The position numbers and the translations under genes were made by a program. Below, in pieces: positions 1 to 10,040 of a DNA stretch of 64,000 nt. The notes beneath the pieces were generated by a model. That model was not told the origin of the DNA. It ran no database searches and saw only the letters and a list, made by a program, of their open reading frames with translations. The DNA is from Gnetum montanum (taxonomy: Eukaryota; Streptophyta; Gnetopsida; Gnetales; Gnetaceae). Each line of letters opens with the position of its first letter. Position 1 is the stretch's first letter. The DNA lies in contig MNCI01027444.1 in the NCBI GenBank assembly GCA_015680685.1, forward strand, positions 150,568-214,567, written 5' to 3'.

Positions 1-456
1 AGTGAAGAGCCTCCTCAACATCAAAGGTGTCCTTTATTTAAACATGGCCATAGGAAGGGACAACATAATTCTGAGGCCATTGCACCTTCCAACTCAGCAC
101 AAGTACAACAATGTGATTCACCCTTACCTTCGAACCCAATGCCTCATGTAACTTCATCAGGGCCACCAACTTACACTCCAAAAACTATAAGGCCCAATGA
201 ACACAACCATGGGAGGCATCAGCCTAATCTTTGCATACCATCTAACGGTCCTAAACATCATAGTGGGTCAACTCGTTATCAGGGAACTACATCGTATGAA
301 GTGCCCCACTATGTTTATTATAAAGTGTGTGAAATCCAAGGTGATAAGTATGGACCAACTTCAATATTTCCAATATGCAAGGATCCTCATTTTCCATTTA
401 TTAATCCTTGCCATACTCAACCGTTTAGTTATGGGGGATATCCCCCATTTCAATAA
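1..456 (+). CDS. Gag-like proline-rich C-terminal tail, element A (partial)
   Basis: An open frame enters from the left edge and ends at a TAA at 454-456. The peptide is rich in Pro, Ser, His and Gln and ends in GGYPPFQ. It has no catalytic motif. A loosely similar Ser/Pro-rich stretch (SNPM followed by a TP-rich segment) occurs in the gag-like reading of element M near 10750-10900, and both are followed by a T-rich tract, so I infer the tail of a gag-type polyprotein. No reverse transcriptase or integrase lies between it and ORF2, so element A appears to lack pol, at least in this window. The start and any 5' LTR lie outside the window. The domain assignment is tentative; the frame itself is certain. 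Confidence 0.45.
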   Translation, partial: SEEPPQHQRCPLFKHGHRKGQHNSEAIAPSNSAQVQQCDSPLPSNPMPHVTSSGPPTYTPKTIRPNEHNHGRHQPNLCIPSNGPKHHSGSTRYQGTTSYEVPHYVYYKVCEIQGDKYGPTSIFPICKDPHFPFINPCHTQPFSYGGYPPFQ

Positions 457-978
457 CAAGCAGGATTAATAAATATTTTTCATTTTCTTTGATTTTACAA
501 GTTTTTGTTTTCCAATTTTTCATTTTTCAACTTTTTGTTTTATCTTTTTGTGTGTTTGTCTTTTTCCATTTTTTTGTAAGTAATCTCATCTACGAATAAA
601 ACACTCATGTGGATTTTTGGTTGAGATGTATTTTATGTTATTAAGTCATGAGTGATCAATTATTTGAAATAGTGAGCCCATTACACCCACTCATCCACTC
701 TATAAATAAAGAGGTTTTGTTCGAGGATACAGTGACATTCTTAAAACTTTTAAACTTAAAATTAATTTTGTGTTATTGTACCTGGAGTGAAGAAGGATGG
801 ACCAAGAGGGAATGGTTAGGGTGTGATATAAAGGAGACTTGTGGATTCTCTTTGGTGTCATCTGTGGGAGTTATCATGCAATATGGTTGTACTAAGATCC
901 TTGTAGATCTAACAAAAAATGGGAGTAAGGGTAATCAAAAGGGCACTCGAAAATCAAACACTGTTCTAGGGGGTTCCA

Positions 979-1007
979 CTGGAAAGACATGCACCCATGC
1001 CTGAAGG
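979..1007 (+). other. Conserved spacer box 1 (element A)
   Basis: Core GGAAAGACATGCACCCATGC. Closely related copies lie at 42958-42986 (B, plus) and 9446-9475 (M, minus), always downstream of the gag or pol stop codon. It is conserved although the surroundings have diverged, which suggests a functional RNA or DNA element of unknown role. Confidence 0.6.
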
Positions 1008-1473
1008 TTGGCAGCTTCTCTAGATTTAGTAAAGTGAAAAGAAAAGAACAATAAAGAGAAAAAGGAAGTACCATAAAACAAACATCACTCCTCCCTTGTA
1101 CTAAACACCAAGTGATCATATGCCTTATTGTTATGGTACTCTCATAGTTGTTCACCATGGGATGAAGCAATGTGATGTCACTGATTAGAAGGATGGACTT
1201 GGTCCTGATCTTGGAATGATGGGTTAATGACACCTTAATCATGCTTTTCATGCAGGATTCATTGTACCCTGGGTTAGTTACCTCATGTCCCAATCTCTCC
1301 GATCCCTTTCTTTAGTTCGTCTCATCTCACTGTTCGTGTAATTGTCGCTCGTGTCCCATGTAGTATAGAATTTTCATCTCATTCTGGTGATAATTACATG
1401 TGTGTGTTTTGTGGAGTTAGTGCAGATTATATCTAACCCTTCTAATGCCCACGGACACTTTAAGTGTGATTAC

Positions 1474-1519
1474 ACAAGGGCATAATAGGTTGAAACCTTC
1501 TTTGGGGAGGACCCACTTG
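1474..1519 (+). other. Conserved spacer box 2 (element A)
   Basis: Contains CAAGGGCATAATAGG and, after a short gap, TTTGGGGAGGACCCACTTG. Matching copies lie at 8988-9031 (M, minus, GGGGAGGACCCAC identical) and 43391-43440 (B, more diverged). Spacing between the two halves is similar in all three. Confidence 0.6.
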
Positions 1520-1835
1520 TGTAATTTTGTTGTAATCTTCATTAATTCTTTAGCTAGAACACACAATTTCTTACCCTCAGCTTACTTTTCATAAATTTCT
1601 TTCCCTATTATTATCCCTCAAAATTTTAGCGTTCCAATGTACCATTACATTCCCTTTTCTTCATAATCGCCAAATTTTTAATTGCTAAATTCACATCATT
1701 ATCATTCAAAGTGCCTCTCAAATTCATGTAATTACCCTTGCATAAATTCATCCTTGTCCATGTCCTCATTTTACATCATTAATTTCAATAAAATCATTAA
1801 ACATCTGGTCTTTTTCATATGTCTCACCTTAGTTG

Positions 1836-1935
1836 GGATGAGATATCGCGTACGCGATATCGCATCCCACATGATATCACGTACGCGATGTACCGTATGC
1901 GATATCACATCCTATTTTTCTATAAATAGGAACCC
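1836..1935 (+). promoter_or_regulatory. Internal U3-like promoter of ORF2, element A
   Basis: A cluster of GATATCG units, including the perfect 20-bp palindrome GATATCGCGTACGCGATATC, lies just upstream of a TATA box (CTATAAATAG near 1920). The same GATATCG motif recurs in this element's 3' LTR upstream of its TATA box (5380-5470). The cluster is CpG-rich in otherwise CpG-poor DNA. I infer a second promoter for ORF2 related to the LTR U3; transcription is not shown by sequence alone. Confidence 0.55.
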
Positions 1936-2406
1936 CCACCGCAACACTTAGCATCAGTTGGCCATTTACGCGGGGGGAATTTTTGAATTTTTTCTCTACG
2001 ACTTACGATTGCGTGACCCTTGCTTTTACATTGATATGTCGCACACTGGAACTCCGATTTTAATTCTGTTTGAACCTGCTTGAACCCAGAGTATTCAGTT
2101 TAGTCGTGGAGGAGAGACACTTGCCAAAAAGTGCCTAAGTGTCTAACTTTTTTGAAATTTTTCATCCCCCAAAGGACATCAATTAGGGTAATTAATACTA
2201 ACACTTAGACAAATTGTGCCAAAAAATCATATGACCTTAAGTATACAGGGAGATTAACGATGAAACCCACCTAAGTTATAGGATCCATCATCATAATTTT
2301 TGGGCACAATCACACGATAACGTAGGATCTTCAATTAAAGGCATGTAGTAAGGTATAACTTGAATTTGAAAAAAACCTTACTAATGCTTGGCCCGTGTGA
2401 TTGCAG
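1936..2406 (+). other. ORF2 leader with putative 3' splice site, element A
   Basis: No coding frame. It ends GTGTGATTGCAG directly before the ORF2 ATG, a good plant 3' splice site. Element B has TTGTAATTATAG at the same place and C has the decayed ATGATTGTGA. I infer a leader intron whose acceptor abuts the start codon; the donor was not identified. Confidence 0.45.
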
Positions 2407-5196
2407 ATGGTTCTAAAACGTTCACAGCAGAAGAGTCCTACCCAAGGTGGAGCGAAATAACCTAGGAGAAGTAGAAGGCAAGGTCTTGATGGAAAACATA
2501 CCGAACAAGAGGTGCACTCATTCAGTATCCATCAAGAAGAACCTCCTACCAAATGATCTGGGCAAGCAGAAGGAGGAGTTGTTGTTGTGCCTGAATTGGG
2601 ACAAGAACTCACGTTGCCCCTAGAATGTGTTGAGGCTATCCATACGAAGTCCAAAATTGCTTCGATGATTGTGGAACTTAACTTCGAATCTTTTGGAGAG
2701 CTTGCTTCTGAGGCTGTTAGGGATCACCTTAAAGGGTCTCCCTTATGGCTTGTTCTCTCTGAAAACGGTGCCTGGTACTTAGGTAAAACATACTTGTTCT
2801 GGCACAATAAGGAGCAAGGCACCACGGTTAACATCAATGGTGTGACAGTAGATTTTTCTACACAGGCAATTTCAGAAGTGTTAAATCTTCTGAATTCAAG
2901 CCCCCATGTTACTCAGTTATCTACTCGATCAGACCCTGATGTGCGAAAGGATTGGTTAGAGAAGGCTTATGGTAGAGATAAAGATTTTGGTGAGCTAACG
3001 ACGGAAGAGCGGGTTTATTTTAAAATTGGAACCTATCACCTCTTCCCCACAAAAGATTTGAAAAGAATATCAATGTATGTGGCAAGAGGATGTGCAGTGT
3101 TGATGGGAAAGGTTAATGCTAACCTCCCCCATCTATATTTAACGAAGATCCTAATGTGATTCAAAGAACAGAAGTCAGGAAAGATGGCACTCCCTTTTCC
3201 TTGCCTTATCAGAAAACTGTGCCGACAAGCTGGTATTCGGGGATACACAAATGATGTCCTCCAAAAAGCCCAAAATGCTTCTTATGCTGAATTATTAAAG
3301 GCACCAGCTCCAAGGAAGAGCATTGGCAAAGAGTTGGGACCAAATGAAGAAGAAGAAAAGCAAATGATTGGATCACCTGCAACTCACCTTACAGGACCCA
3401 GTCAACCTCCATCCATAGGTCCCAGCCAACAACAAAAAGTAGGACCCAGCACAAGCCAGGATCAGCCGCCATCGCAAGACTATAGACCGTCGATGAGCCA
3501 TCTTAGGGCCATCGCCGAGATAGTTAGTTGGGGAAGTTATGATGATGCAAACCTCTTCCACGTCATCGATGATGCCGACCAGCCTACTATTTCAGTAGAT
3601 CACACACGAGGTGAGTTATCAATGCAAATAGGAGGAGGGGAAAGCATATGGTCACAATAAATCTCTAGACACGTGGCATCTTTTCAAGTGCAGTTAGAGA
3701 CTAGTGAAGGGGCCACTGTGGTGGTCATGCAACACCAAGATGCCGTGGGAGCTACTGAAGTGGTCATTGATCACATCAAAGAGTCCTTTAACATGCCTAT
3801 TGTACCACCGTCAGATCTTTCAGGAGCATGGGATGCTCAAACTATTGCCGGAACCTCAATGACTCCTGCGGAACATGAGGATGCATTGGACAGATTTCTT
3901 CAAATAGGACAAGTTTTGACATCCTTGTTTGACATCCCCCAAGATGTAACGGCAAGTCAATTAGACCTCATTTTCACAAAGGGGAAGCTGGTCCTATTCG
4001 AAGTAAGGGCAGAGCATGCTGAAGCTGAAGTGCAGAAACTACAAGAGCAGCTCGTAGCCTTACAAGCAGCACAGTAGGATCCTTTGCAATTTGTTCCCGC
4101 AGACCAGCTAGACAATTTTAGAACCGAGCAACTAACAAAACTAATTGTAGAAAATAAGAAGGTGGCAAAAGAAAAGGAGACAGCCACTTGGGATGCCTCC
4201 GTAGCTCAAGCGCAAACTCATGTGCATCTTAAGGCACTTAGGGCCCTACAAGAAGAAAATAAGCAGTTGGTTGCAGATAATCTTCGGTTGACTTCTGTGG
4301 AGAAACAAAAGAATGTTCTCGATGAACACTTTCATCAATTGCGAGAATAGTTCATTCAAGTCAACCAAGATGTAAGTCATTTAGCTAGAGAAAATTGAAC
4401 CCTCTCAATGGTGGAGGTACGCGCTATTCGACAAAAATCAGCCATCGAGATTAGCGTGTGGCAGAATGAGGCTAAACGACATGAGAAGCTGAAGGAGCAT
4501 TTCCGTGATCAGGTGGGGATGTACAAACAAATCCTGGAGAAGGAGATCCATATGTCCAAAGCTCAAATCAACAACATTAGTGCTTAGCACACTGATTGGG
4601 AGGCGATATTGGACACTTATGCCTACACCCACTAAGCAGAAATTAAGAACTGGGACCTGCAGATCCAAGACTTAACTGAATACATGGAGTTGGAAAACCT
4701 TCGATATGCTAACCTAGCCATGTTAATAGTAGGATGCCCAAGGTTAGAGCTCGAGTAGCAGGTAGCTTCCACCCATATCAAATATGAAGTAGAATTTGCA
4801 GAGCGAAAGAAGTTGGCTGAGAAACTAGATGTCGCAAATTCTGAACTTGCGGTGGTAAAAAAAAGCTACCAAGGACAAAAAGATGTTACAACCGACTTGG
4901 CTCGATAGCTAACTGAGCTTCAAGAATACAAAGACAAAGCTGGAGCCTATGAAGAGGAATGACGGGTGTTCGCGTCATGGTATGTCAAGGCTAATCAAAT
5001 GTTTCTGCAACTACCCTGTCTGTGGGAAGTGTCGACTCCATCAAACATCGGAGCATCAGCATGGACGACACAAGACCCCTGGACCAAAGAGGAGAAGCTC
5101 CAGGCTATTCTTCAGCATCATCAACCTTCAAAGCTTGGAGCACGTGACAAAGGGAAAGCACCCATGGAGGAGCCACCACCACCAGGAACTACATGA
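2407..5196 (+). pseudogene. ORF2: plant transposon-type domain plus coiled coil, element A
   Basis: ORF2 lies between the spacer and the 3' LTR, the place where Athila/Calypso-type elements carry an extra ORF. From the ATG at 2407 one frame of 930 codons runs to a TAA at 5194-5196, broken by 12 in-frame stops (2458, 2554, 3157, 3658, 4075, 4348, 4396, 4585, 4633, 4756, 4906, 4960) but no frameshift. The N-terminal third has WYLGKTYLFWHN, then VNINGVTVDFSTQAISEVL and ALPFPCLIRKLCRQAGI, a pattern known from plant 'putative plant transposon protein' families. The middle is a Gln/Glu/Lys-rich coiled coil. The C-terminus has ASWYVKANQMFLQLPCLWEV and a KEEKLQAIL box, then a basic-proline tail. There is no signal peptide or membrane segment, so it is not envelope-like. 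Function is unknown. Related copies are in B, C and E. Confidence 0.75.
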
Positions 5197-5356
5197 GTTC
5201 CACATTTTTGAAGTTGTAGTATTTTTTCTCTGTGTTGTATCTTCCCACACTACGACATTAGTCCATTTCTTTTTCCAATTAATAATCCCATACCTATCCA
5301 CTATGTAATCACTTAAGCTTTTTCTCCTTGTAACTCGAGGATGAGTTTTTATTCAG

Positions 5357-5367
5357 TTGTGGGGGTA
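5357..5367 (+). other. Polypurine tract, element A
   Basis: TTGTGGGGGTA directly precedes the LTR start TGATGAGACAC. The same GGGGGTA/TGATGAG junction occurs in P and M. It primes plus-strand DNA synthesis in LTR retrotransposons. Confidence 0.8.
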
Positions 5368-6356
5368 TGATGAGACACAATTCGCATAGGCCGCGATATC
5401 GTGTCTGTCGCAATATCGCATCCCCCCACGATATCGCGTCTTCCCTATAATATCACGTATGCAATATTGTAGTTTTCCACCATATCTATAAATAATATGT
5501 GGCTCTCCCTTGTTCAACATCCCAGTTTTAGAGTAGCAAAGCTCTAGCAATTTGATCACTCCAGAGTTAGATTTTTTTCCGTGTCTGCCCGCAGTGTGGT
5601 AAAAGTAATTGTACGGTGTCTTTATTCGAGTGTGCCATACTTGGACACGTACCTGACCAGCAATAAAGATCAAGATTACTCCATCATTACAGCATTCACT
5701 TAGTTTATTTATTTTTTATTTATTTAATGTTATTTATTACTTTCATAACGTGGTGTGAGTACGACTTGATTATGAGCATCTATGGATGTGTACGGCTAGT
5801 CAAGGAATCGGTTACTCATCACGATTAGTCTCTTACCCTTAAACTCCTAGAAGCGGAATGAGTATGACTTGGTTACGAGCATTTAAGTGTGACTGCTTGG
5901 TAGCCCAGTGGCATATCCAAGATCTGCGCTTGGTAACCTAGTGGTGTATTTGGGATCTACGCTTGGTAATCTCAGTGGCATACCTAGGATCTACGCTTGG
6001 TAGTCCCAGTGGTAGTTGTGCATGAGGTTCAAGATGTGTATAGTTGATCAAGGAATCAGTTGCTCGTCGCACTTAGGCTAGATTAGATTCTCTTACCCTT
6101 TTGCTGCTAGCTTAGTTTAGTTAATATTATTTTCCACTACCTTCAAGAGTAGCATAGATTAGGACACATCATACACCTCATCTACACTAAAGCATATGTG
6201 ACATATGCAATACTAGTCTAGGTGGGAAGACAATGAACTGCGACCTAAGGATAACTATCTAGATGCCACAACTAGTCCATCTATGGAGTTCGACCGGATC
6301 GTGCGTGTGACGCTTGTTTTGTATGGTTGAGTGTAGGGGTACCTCACCACTCATCA
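5368..6356 (+). repeat. 3' LTR of element A (989 bp)
   Basis: Starts TGATGAG after the polypurine tract and ends CTCATCA. U3 carries degenerate GATATCG units (5380-5470), then a TATA box (TATCTATAAATAA near 5490). U5 contains the 'CTTGGTAATCCCAGTGG' type repeats and a final segment that aligns with the M LTR read on the minus strand (13033-13150). The downstream DNA belongs to another element (P), so A was inserted there. Confidence 0.8.
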
Positions 6357-6830
6357 CTAAGTTTGAAGGTCTCTTACAAGGCAAGGAAAGCAAGCCAAGA
6401 GAAGGACAGAGGAGGATATACCCATGGAAAAATATTAGCACATATAAGGATTAAAGATTAAACATTGTATGTCTTTTTAAATCAATGGGATGATGAGATG
6501 AAATTTTAGTCCATCCTTTAAGAATGTTTTACATAAAAAGAGAAGCATCACATAATAATCAGGGTCTGAAAGACAACTATTGCTAGGAAAAATAAGAAGA
6601 TTCATCTATGGCAGATTTTTTGAAGACTTTTACAATTTTGCAAACTTTGATGTCTATCCAGTCTCTTTTTCTCATTTTGTAATACATCCACTCGAATAAA
6701 ACTATGTAAAGAAACACTCAAATTTTATAATGGTAGCCAATCTAGTCTTAGTCAATCCACAAGTTTTGTAATGAAACTTCATCCATTTATATATAACTCG
6801 AGGACAAGTTTTTAGTTAGTTTTGGGGGTA
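6357..6830 (+). mobile_element. Internal 3' end and polypurine tract of element P
   Basis: No coding frame. The stretch aligns with the M internal end read on minus (about 8450 down to 8040), sharing AAATTTTAGTCCATCCTT and TTTTCTCATTTTGTA-type segments. It ends in the tract GTTTTGGGGGTA (6819-6830). P is thus a sister of M, interrupted by A on its left. Confidence 0.65.
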
Positions 6831-7320
6831 TAATGAGACTTGATATGTTAGGAAACTTTGTTGACACATCCCATCAATGCATCTTAGATGCTTTGCTACA
6901 TATGTATGGATAAGAATGCATTGATGCATTAATGAGTAACACATCTTAGATATGTTGATGCATCTTTGTTGATGCATCTCCTTTGACATAGCTAAATATG
7001 TTAATGTATCCATGTCAAGGAAATGCTTGTATTTGCCTATAAATATGTGAGCACCCATCATGTATTTGGTACCATTTGGTTAATAGTGTAGCTAGACTCT
7101 TATAGTTTTATTCTATAATTCTAGAAAATAGTTAGTGAGTGCTTGTAGTATGGATTTGAATAAATTATATGACATCTTATTTAAGTTACATTGTACTTGG
7201 ATACATTTCATGAATGGTAATAAGATTAAGATTGATTTCTATTTATTGCAGCACTTTGACTTAGAATAGATTTACTTTCAATGCAATTTATTTTCTATGT
7301 ACTTAGTTAAAATTTACATG
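6831..7320 (+). repeat. LTR of element P, left half
   Basis: Starts TAATGAGACTTG (G-to-A change from TGATGAG) after the polypurine tract. U3 has repeated GATGCATC/ATGCATT motifs before a TATA box (CTATAAATATG near 7040). It breaks off after TGTACTTAGTTAAAATTTAC, where the inverted LTR of M begins. The right half resumes at 14020. Confidence 0.7.
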
Positions 7321-8028
7321 TCTTGAACCCACATATCCACTACTAGGATTACCAAGTGTTATTTTATTGGGCAAATCAAGCAATAACACTACTGGGATTA
7401 CCAATTGAATATGTGTTTATGCTTGAAATTGGTCATGCTCATTTTGCCAATTCATTAATATGCATAGAAATGTAAATATTAAGTAAGTACATGGAATATA
7501 AATTACATTAAAAGTAAATTTAATCTAAGTCAAAGTACTACAATGAATAAGAATTAATTTTGATCTCGTTTTCATTCATGGAATATGTCCAAGTACATTA
7601 CCACTCGAATAAGGCACCATACAACTGACTCAAATCCACACTATGAGCACTCATTGACTATTCTTTAAGACTATAGAATAAAACTACAAGATTTCGGCTA
7701 TTCTATTGACCAAAGAACTACATAAACATTACTATGAGCATGTATTTATAGATTTTATTGCTAGGCTATGTTGATGGGGCCTTATCGATGCATGATACGA
7801 TGCATTGATAGGGCCACATTGATGGGGCCTGATCAACACAACTGACCACATCAACAAGGCCTTGTCAATGCAGCTTATCATGTCAATAAGGCCTCATCGA
7901 TGTAGCCTATTATTGAAGCCTTGTTGCTAAAGTCTTAACCTCGGAGCCTTGTTGTTGAAGCCTTGACATCAGAGCCAATCAAAAAGTTGAATTCTTGTCA
8001 AATAATAAAGCCAACTGATGACTCATCA
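7321..8028 (-). repeat. 3' LTR of element M (truncated)
   Basis: On minus it starts TGATGAGTCATCAG after the polypurine tract. U3 holds alternating 'GGCCTTGTTGA / GGCCCCATCAA' units (7760-7960 on plus), a TATA box follows near 7755, and R-U5 aligns with 13355-13760. It ends prematurely at 7321, lacking the last third of U5 present in the 5' LTR. Confidence 0.75.
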
Positions 8029-8040
8029 TACCCCCAAAAA
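8029..8040 (-). other. Polypurine tract, element M
   Basis: On minus: TTTTTGGGGGTA immediately before TGATGAGTCATC. Matches the tracts of A and P. Confidence 0.8.
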
Positions 8041-8984
8041 TGAATAAGATAGGATTGAGCTTTCTTTAAAAAATTGGAAAGGTATGACTAACTCTTATGA
8101 TTGACTGACTCTGAGTGTTGCATTACAAAATTTTATTTGAGTGGATGCATACAAAATGAAAGAGTGAGAAAAAGGCTAGATAGGCTTTGAAGATTATAAA
8201 ATCTGCATAGGTCTTTAAGAATTCATTGAAGATTATTCTTCTTGTTGCCACTAGTGGTGGTAAACTTCAACCTAGATTGTTATGTCAGTGCTTCTCTAGT
8301 TATGTGCAACATTCTTGAAGGATGGACTAAAATTTCTTCTCATATTCCCATGGATATAGTAAACATGTGATGCTTGAGCTGCTATCTTGTATATTCTATG
8401 ATTTGTCCATGGGCATATCCTCCATTGTCCCTCTCTTAGCTTTGTTTCCATGCCTAGCATAAGACCTTCTTCCTTAGGAATTTCTTTTAGCATCACCTGT
8501 AGTTGCCAAAGGATCAACATTAGTTTTGAAAAATTTTCCTTATTAATTAACCCTTTTTGGATCCCTTACTTTACATTTAAGCACAAGGTGATGAAACCAT
8601 ACTATGCCCAAGGCTATGAGGTAACTAGGGTCATCGAGTTGTTCACATTATTTTGGTCTATTACTGTTAGTTACAATGATGTTCAAAAATAGGATGTTAG
8701 AAAAATTTCAAAATTTCAAAGTGGACATCCCTAGCCCCCATGACTAATAAGTGTAACTCTAAAAGCACACAAGTTTTTAAACAATTGAAACCAAAGGTCT
8801 GATTCAGAAGATAGCCAAGAAATATTGAACTTGAAAGATATTTTAACAAAAAAGTAGGAAATTAAAAAATAATTGAAAGTGATGAGAAGTAGTTTCAAAA
8901 TTATGCATAAATTTAAATAAATTGGCATTAATGTTCTAGAAAATGTAAAGGTTAGTTCAAAGCCATGATTAACAAAATTTATGA
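8041..8984 (-). other. Internal 3' noncoding region of element M
   Basis: No supported gene. It sits where ORF2 would be in A and B, and nothing in it resembles ORF2 or its U3-like promoter. The part from 8450 down to 8040 is shared with P (6400-6830), so it is a genuine segment of this subfamily, perhaps needed in cis. Confidence 0.5.
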
Positions 8985-10040
8985 AAGTGGGTCCTCCCCA
9001 AAGTAGGCTTCTATCATAATGCCCTTGCATAACCACTTCTATAGATGTTCATGGGTGCCTAAGAAGTTAATTATAGATCATGTCTTTGTTCTAAATAGCA
9101 CATAGCTGCCATGGTTGGGATGTTGTACTATACTACACAAAACCAAAAGGCTCATAATTACATGCAATAATGAGGTGAATAATGGGATGAGAAGGGATTG
9201 CAAAGATTGGAATGTAAGGTACTTGACCATGTCCACAATAGGTTCTTGTGATAAAATGTGATTAAAATGATTAGCATACTGATCTATCCAAGTTTAGACC
9301 AAGTCCATACCATGAACAGTAACCTCACATTGATGTGTTTCCTCCTGCCAACCACCATGAGTCCAAAACCACCTCAAAGAATGATCATCACTCCAAAAAG
9401 AGAAGAAAGGAGAAGAAGGAAGGAAGGGCCTTAGTTAGAGGTGTGACTTTAGGCATGGGTAACATGTCTTTCCAGTCCCATAACCAGTACTTGTAGTCCA
9501 TTATTATGTTTAAGGTGTGTGCTTTGAATTCCCATTATTTTTTTTCTTTCTTCCTTTTTTTTCTTTTTTTTTTTGTATTTTATTTTTTATATATATATAT
9601 TTTTATTTTATTTTTATTTTTTTTAATGGAAACCACACCATGCAAAGAAAAAACTTCCTTTTTATTGGTTGAAAGAGGAGTGATGATACATTCCAATAGG
9701 AGTCATAAACCACATGAAGGAAGACAATATGAAAGCCCAACAAGTCCCTTAAGGTCACACCCTTACCATTCCCACTTGGTCATTCCCTCTTTCTTTAAGT
9801 TACAATGATCATTAATTAATTTTAGTTTCTTGAAAAAGACCTTTTATTCAGAGAAATGGAGGGATGGATGAGGTGGTCTCACTACTTTACACAATTACTT
9901 ACCTAATCATCTTGATAGCATAGCACAAAAACCCAACACATAGTGTTGACTTTTGCATCATCACTTGGAAATATTATTAAGTAAAATATAAAATACATTC
10001 ATAAAACATAAAGGAAATGACTCAAAAAAAAAGACAAAAA
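8985..10040 (-). other. Post-gag spacer of element M with conserved boxes
   Basis: Contains box 2 (8988-9031) and box 1 (9446-9475) on minus, plus a low-complexity T/AT run at 9537-9625 (A-rich on the element strand). Element B has an A-rich run at the corresponding place (42846-42900). The open frame at 9506-9808 is low-complexity and not a gene. Confidence 0.55.

Larger units (their letters stand above)
457..1835 (+). other. Noncoding spacer between gag-like ORF and ORF2 promoter, element A
   Basis: No supported gene. It starts with a T-rich tract (about 470-590) right after the stop codon and contains two boxes conserved in elements B and M (979-1007 and 1474-1519). The same order (stop codon, T-rich tract, box 1, box 2) is seen in B and, inverted, in M. 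The short frames here (648-1004, 892-1293, 1682-1951) show no family resemblance and are treated as chance. Confidence 0.6.

Noticed and set aside
2587-3159. Separate 190-residue gene starting at GTG 2587
   Set aside because: It is the second segment of the ORF2 frame that starts at ATG 2407; stops on both sides are in the same frame.
2407-5196. Envelope protein, because of the env position of ORF2
   Set aside because: No signal peptide, membrane anchor or cleavage site; the C-terminus is a basic-proline tail after a coiled coil.
2407-5196. Recoded stops or an alternative genetic code
   Set aside because: Stops are of all three kinds, fit C-to-T decay, and related copies carry frameshifts as well.
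6600-8240. MITE or foldback transposon, from the large inverted repeat
   Set aside because: The arms are LTR and internal ends of two related elements in opposite orientation, each with its own polypurine tract.
9506-9808. 100-residue Phe/Leu-rich open frame
   Set aside because: Produced by a T-rich and AT microsatellite; not membrane-protein sequence.
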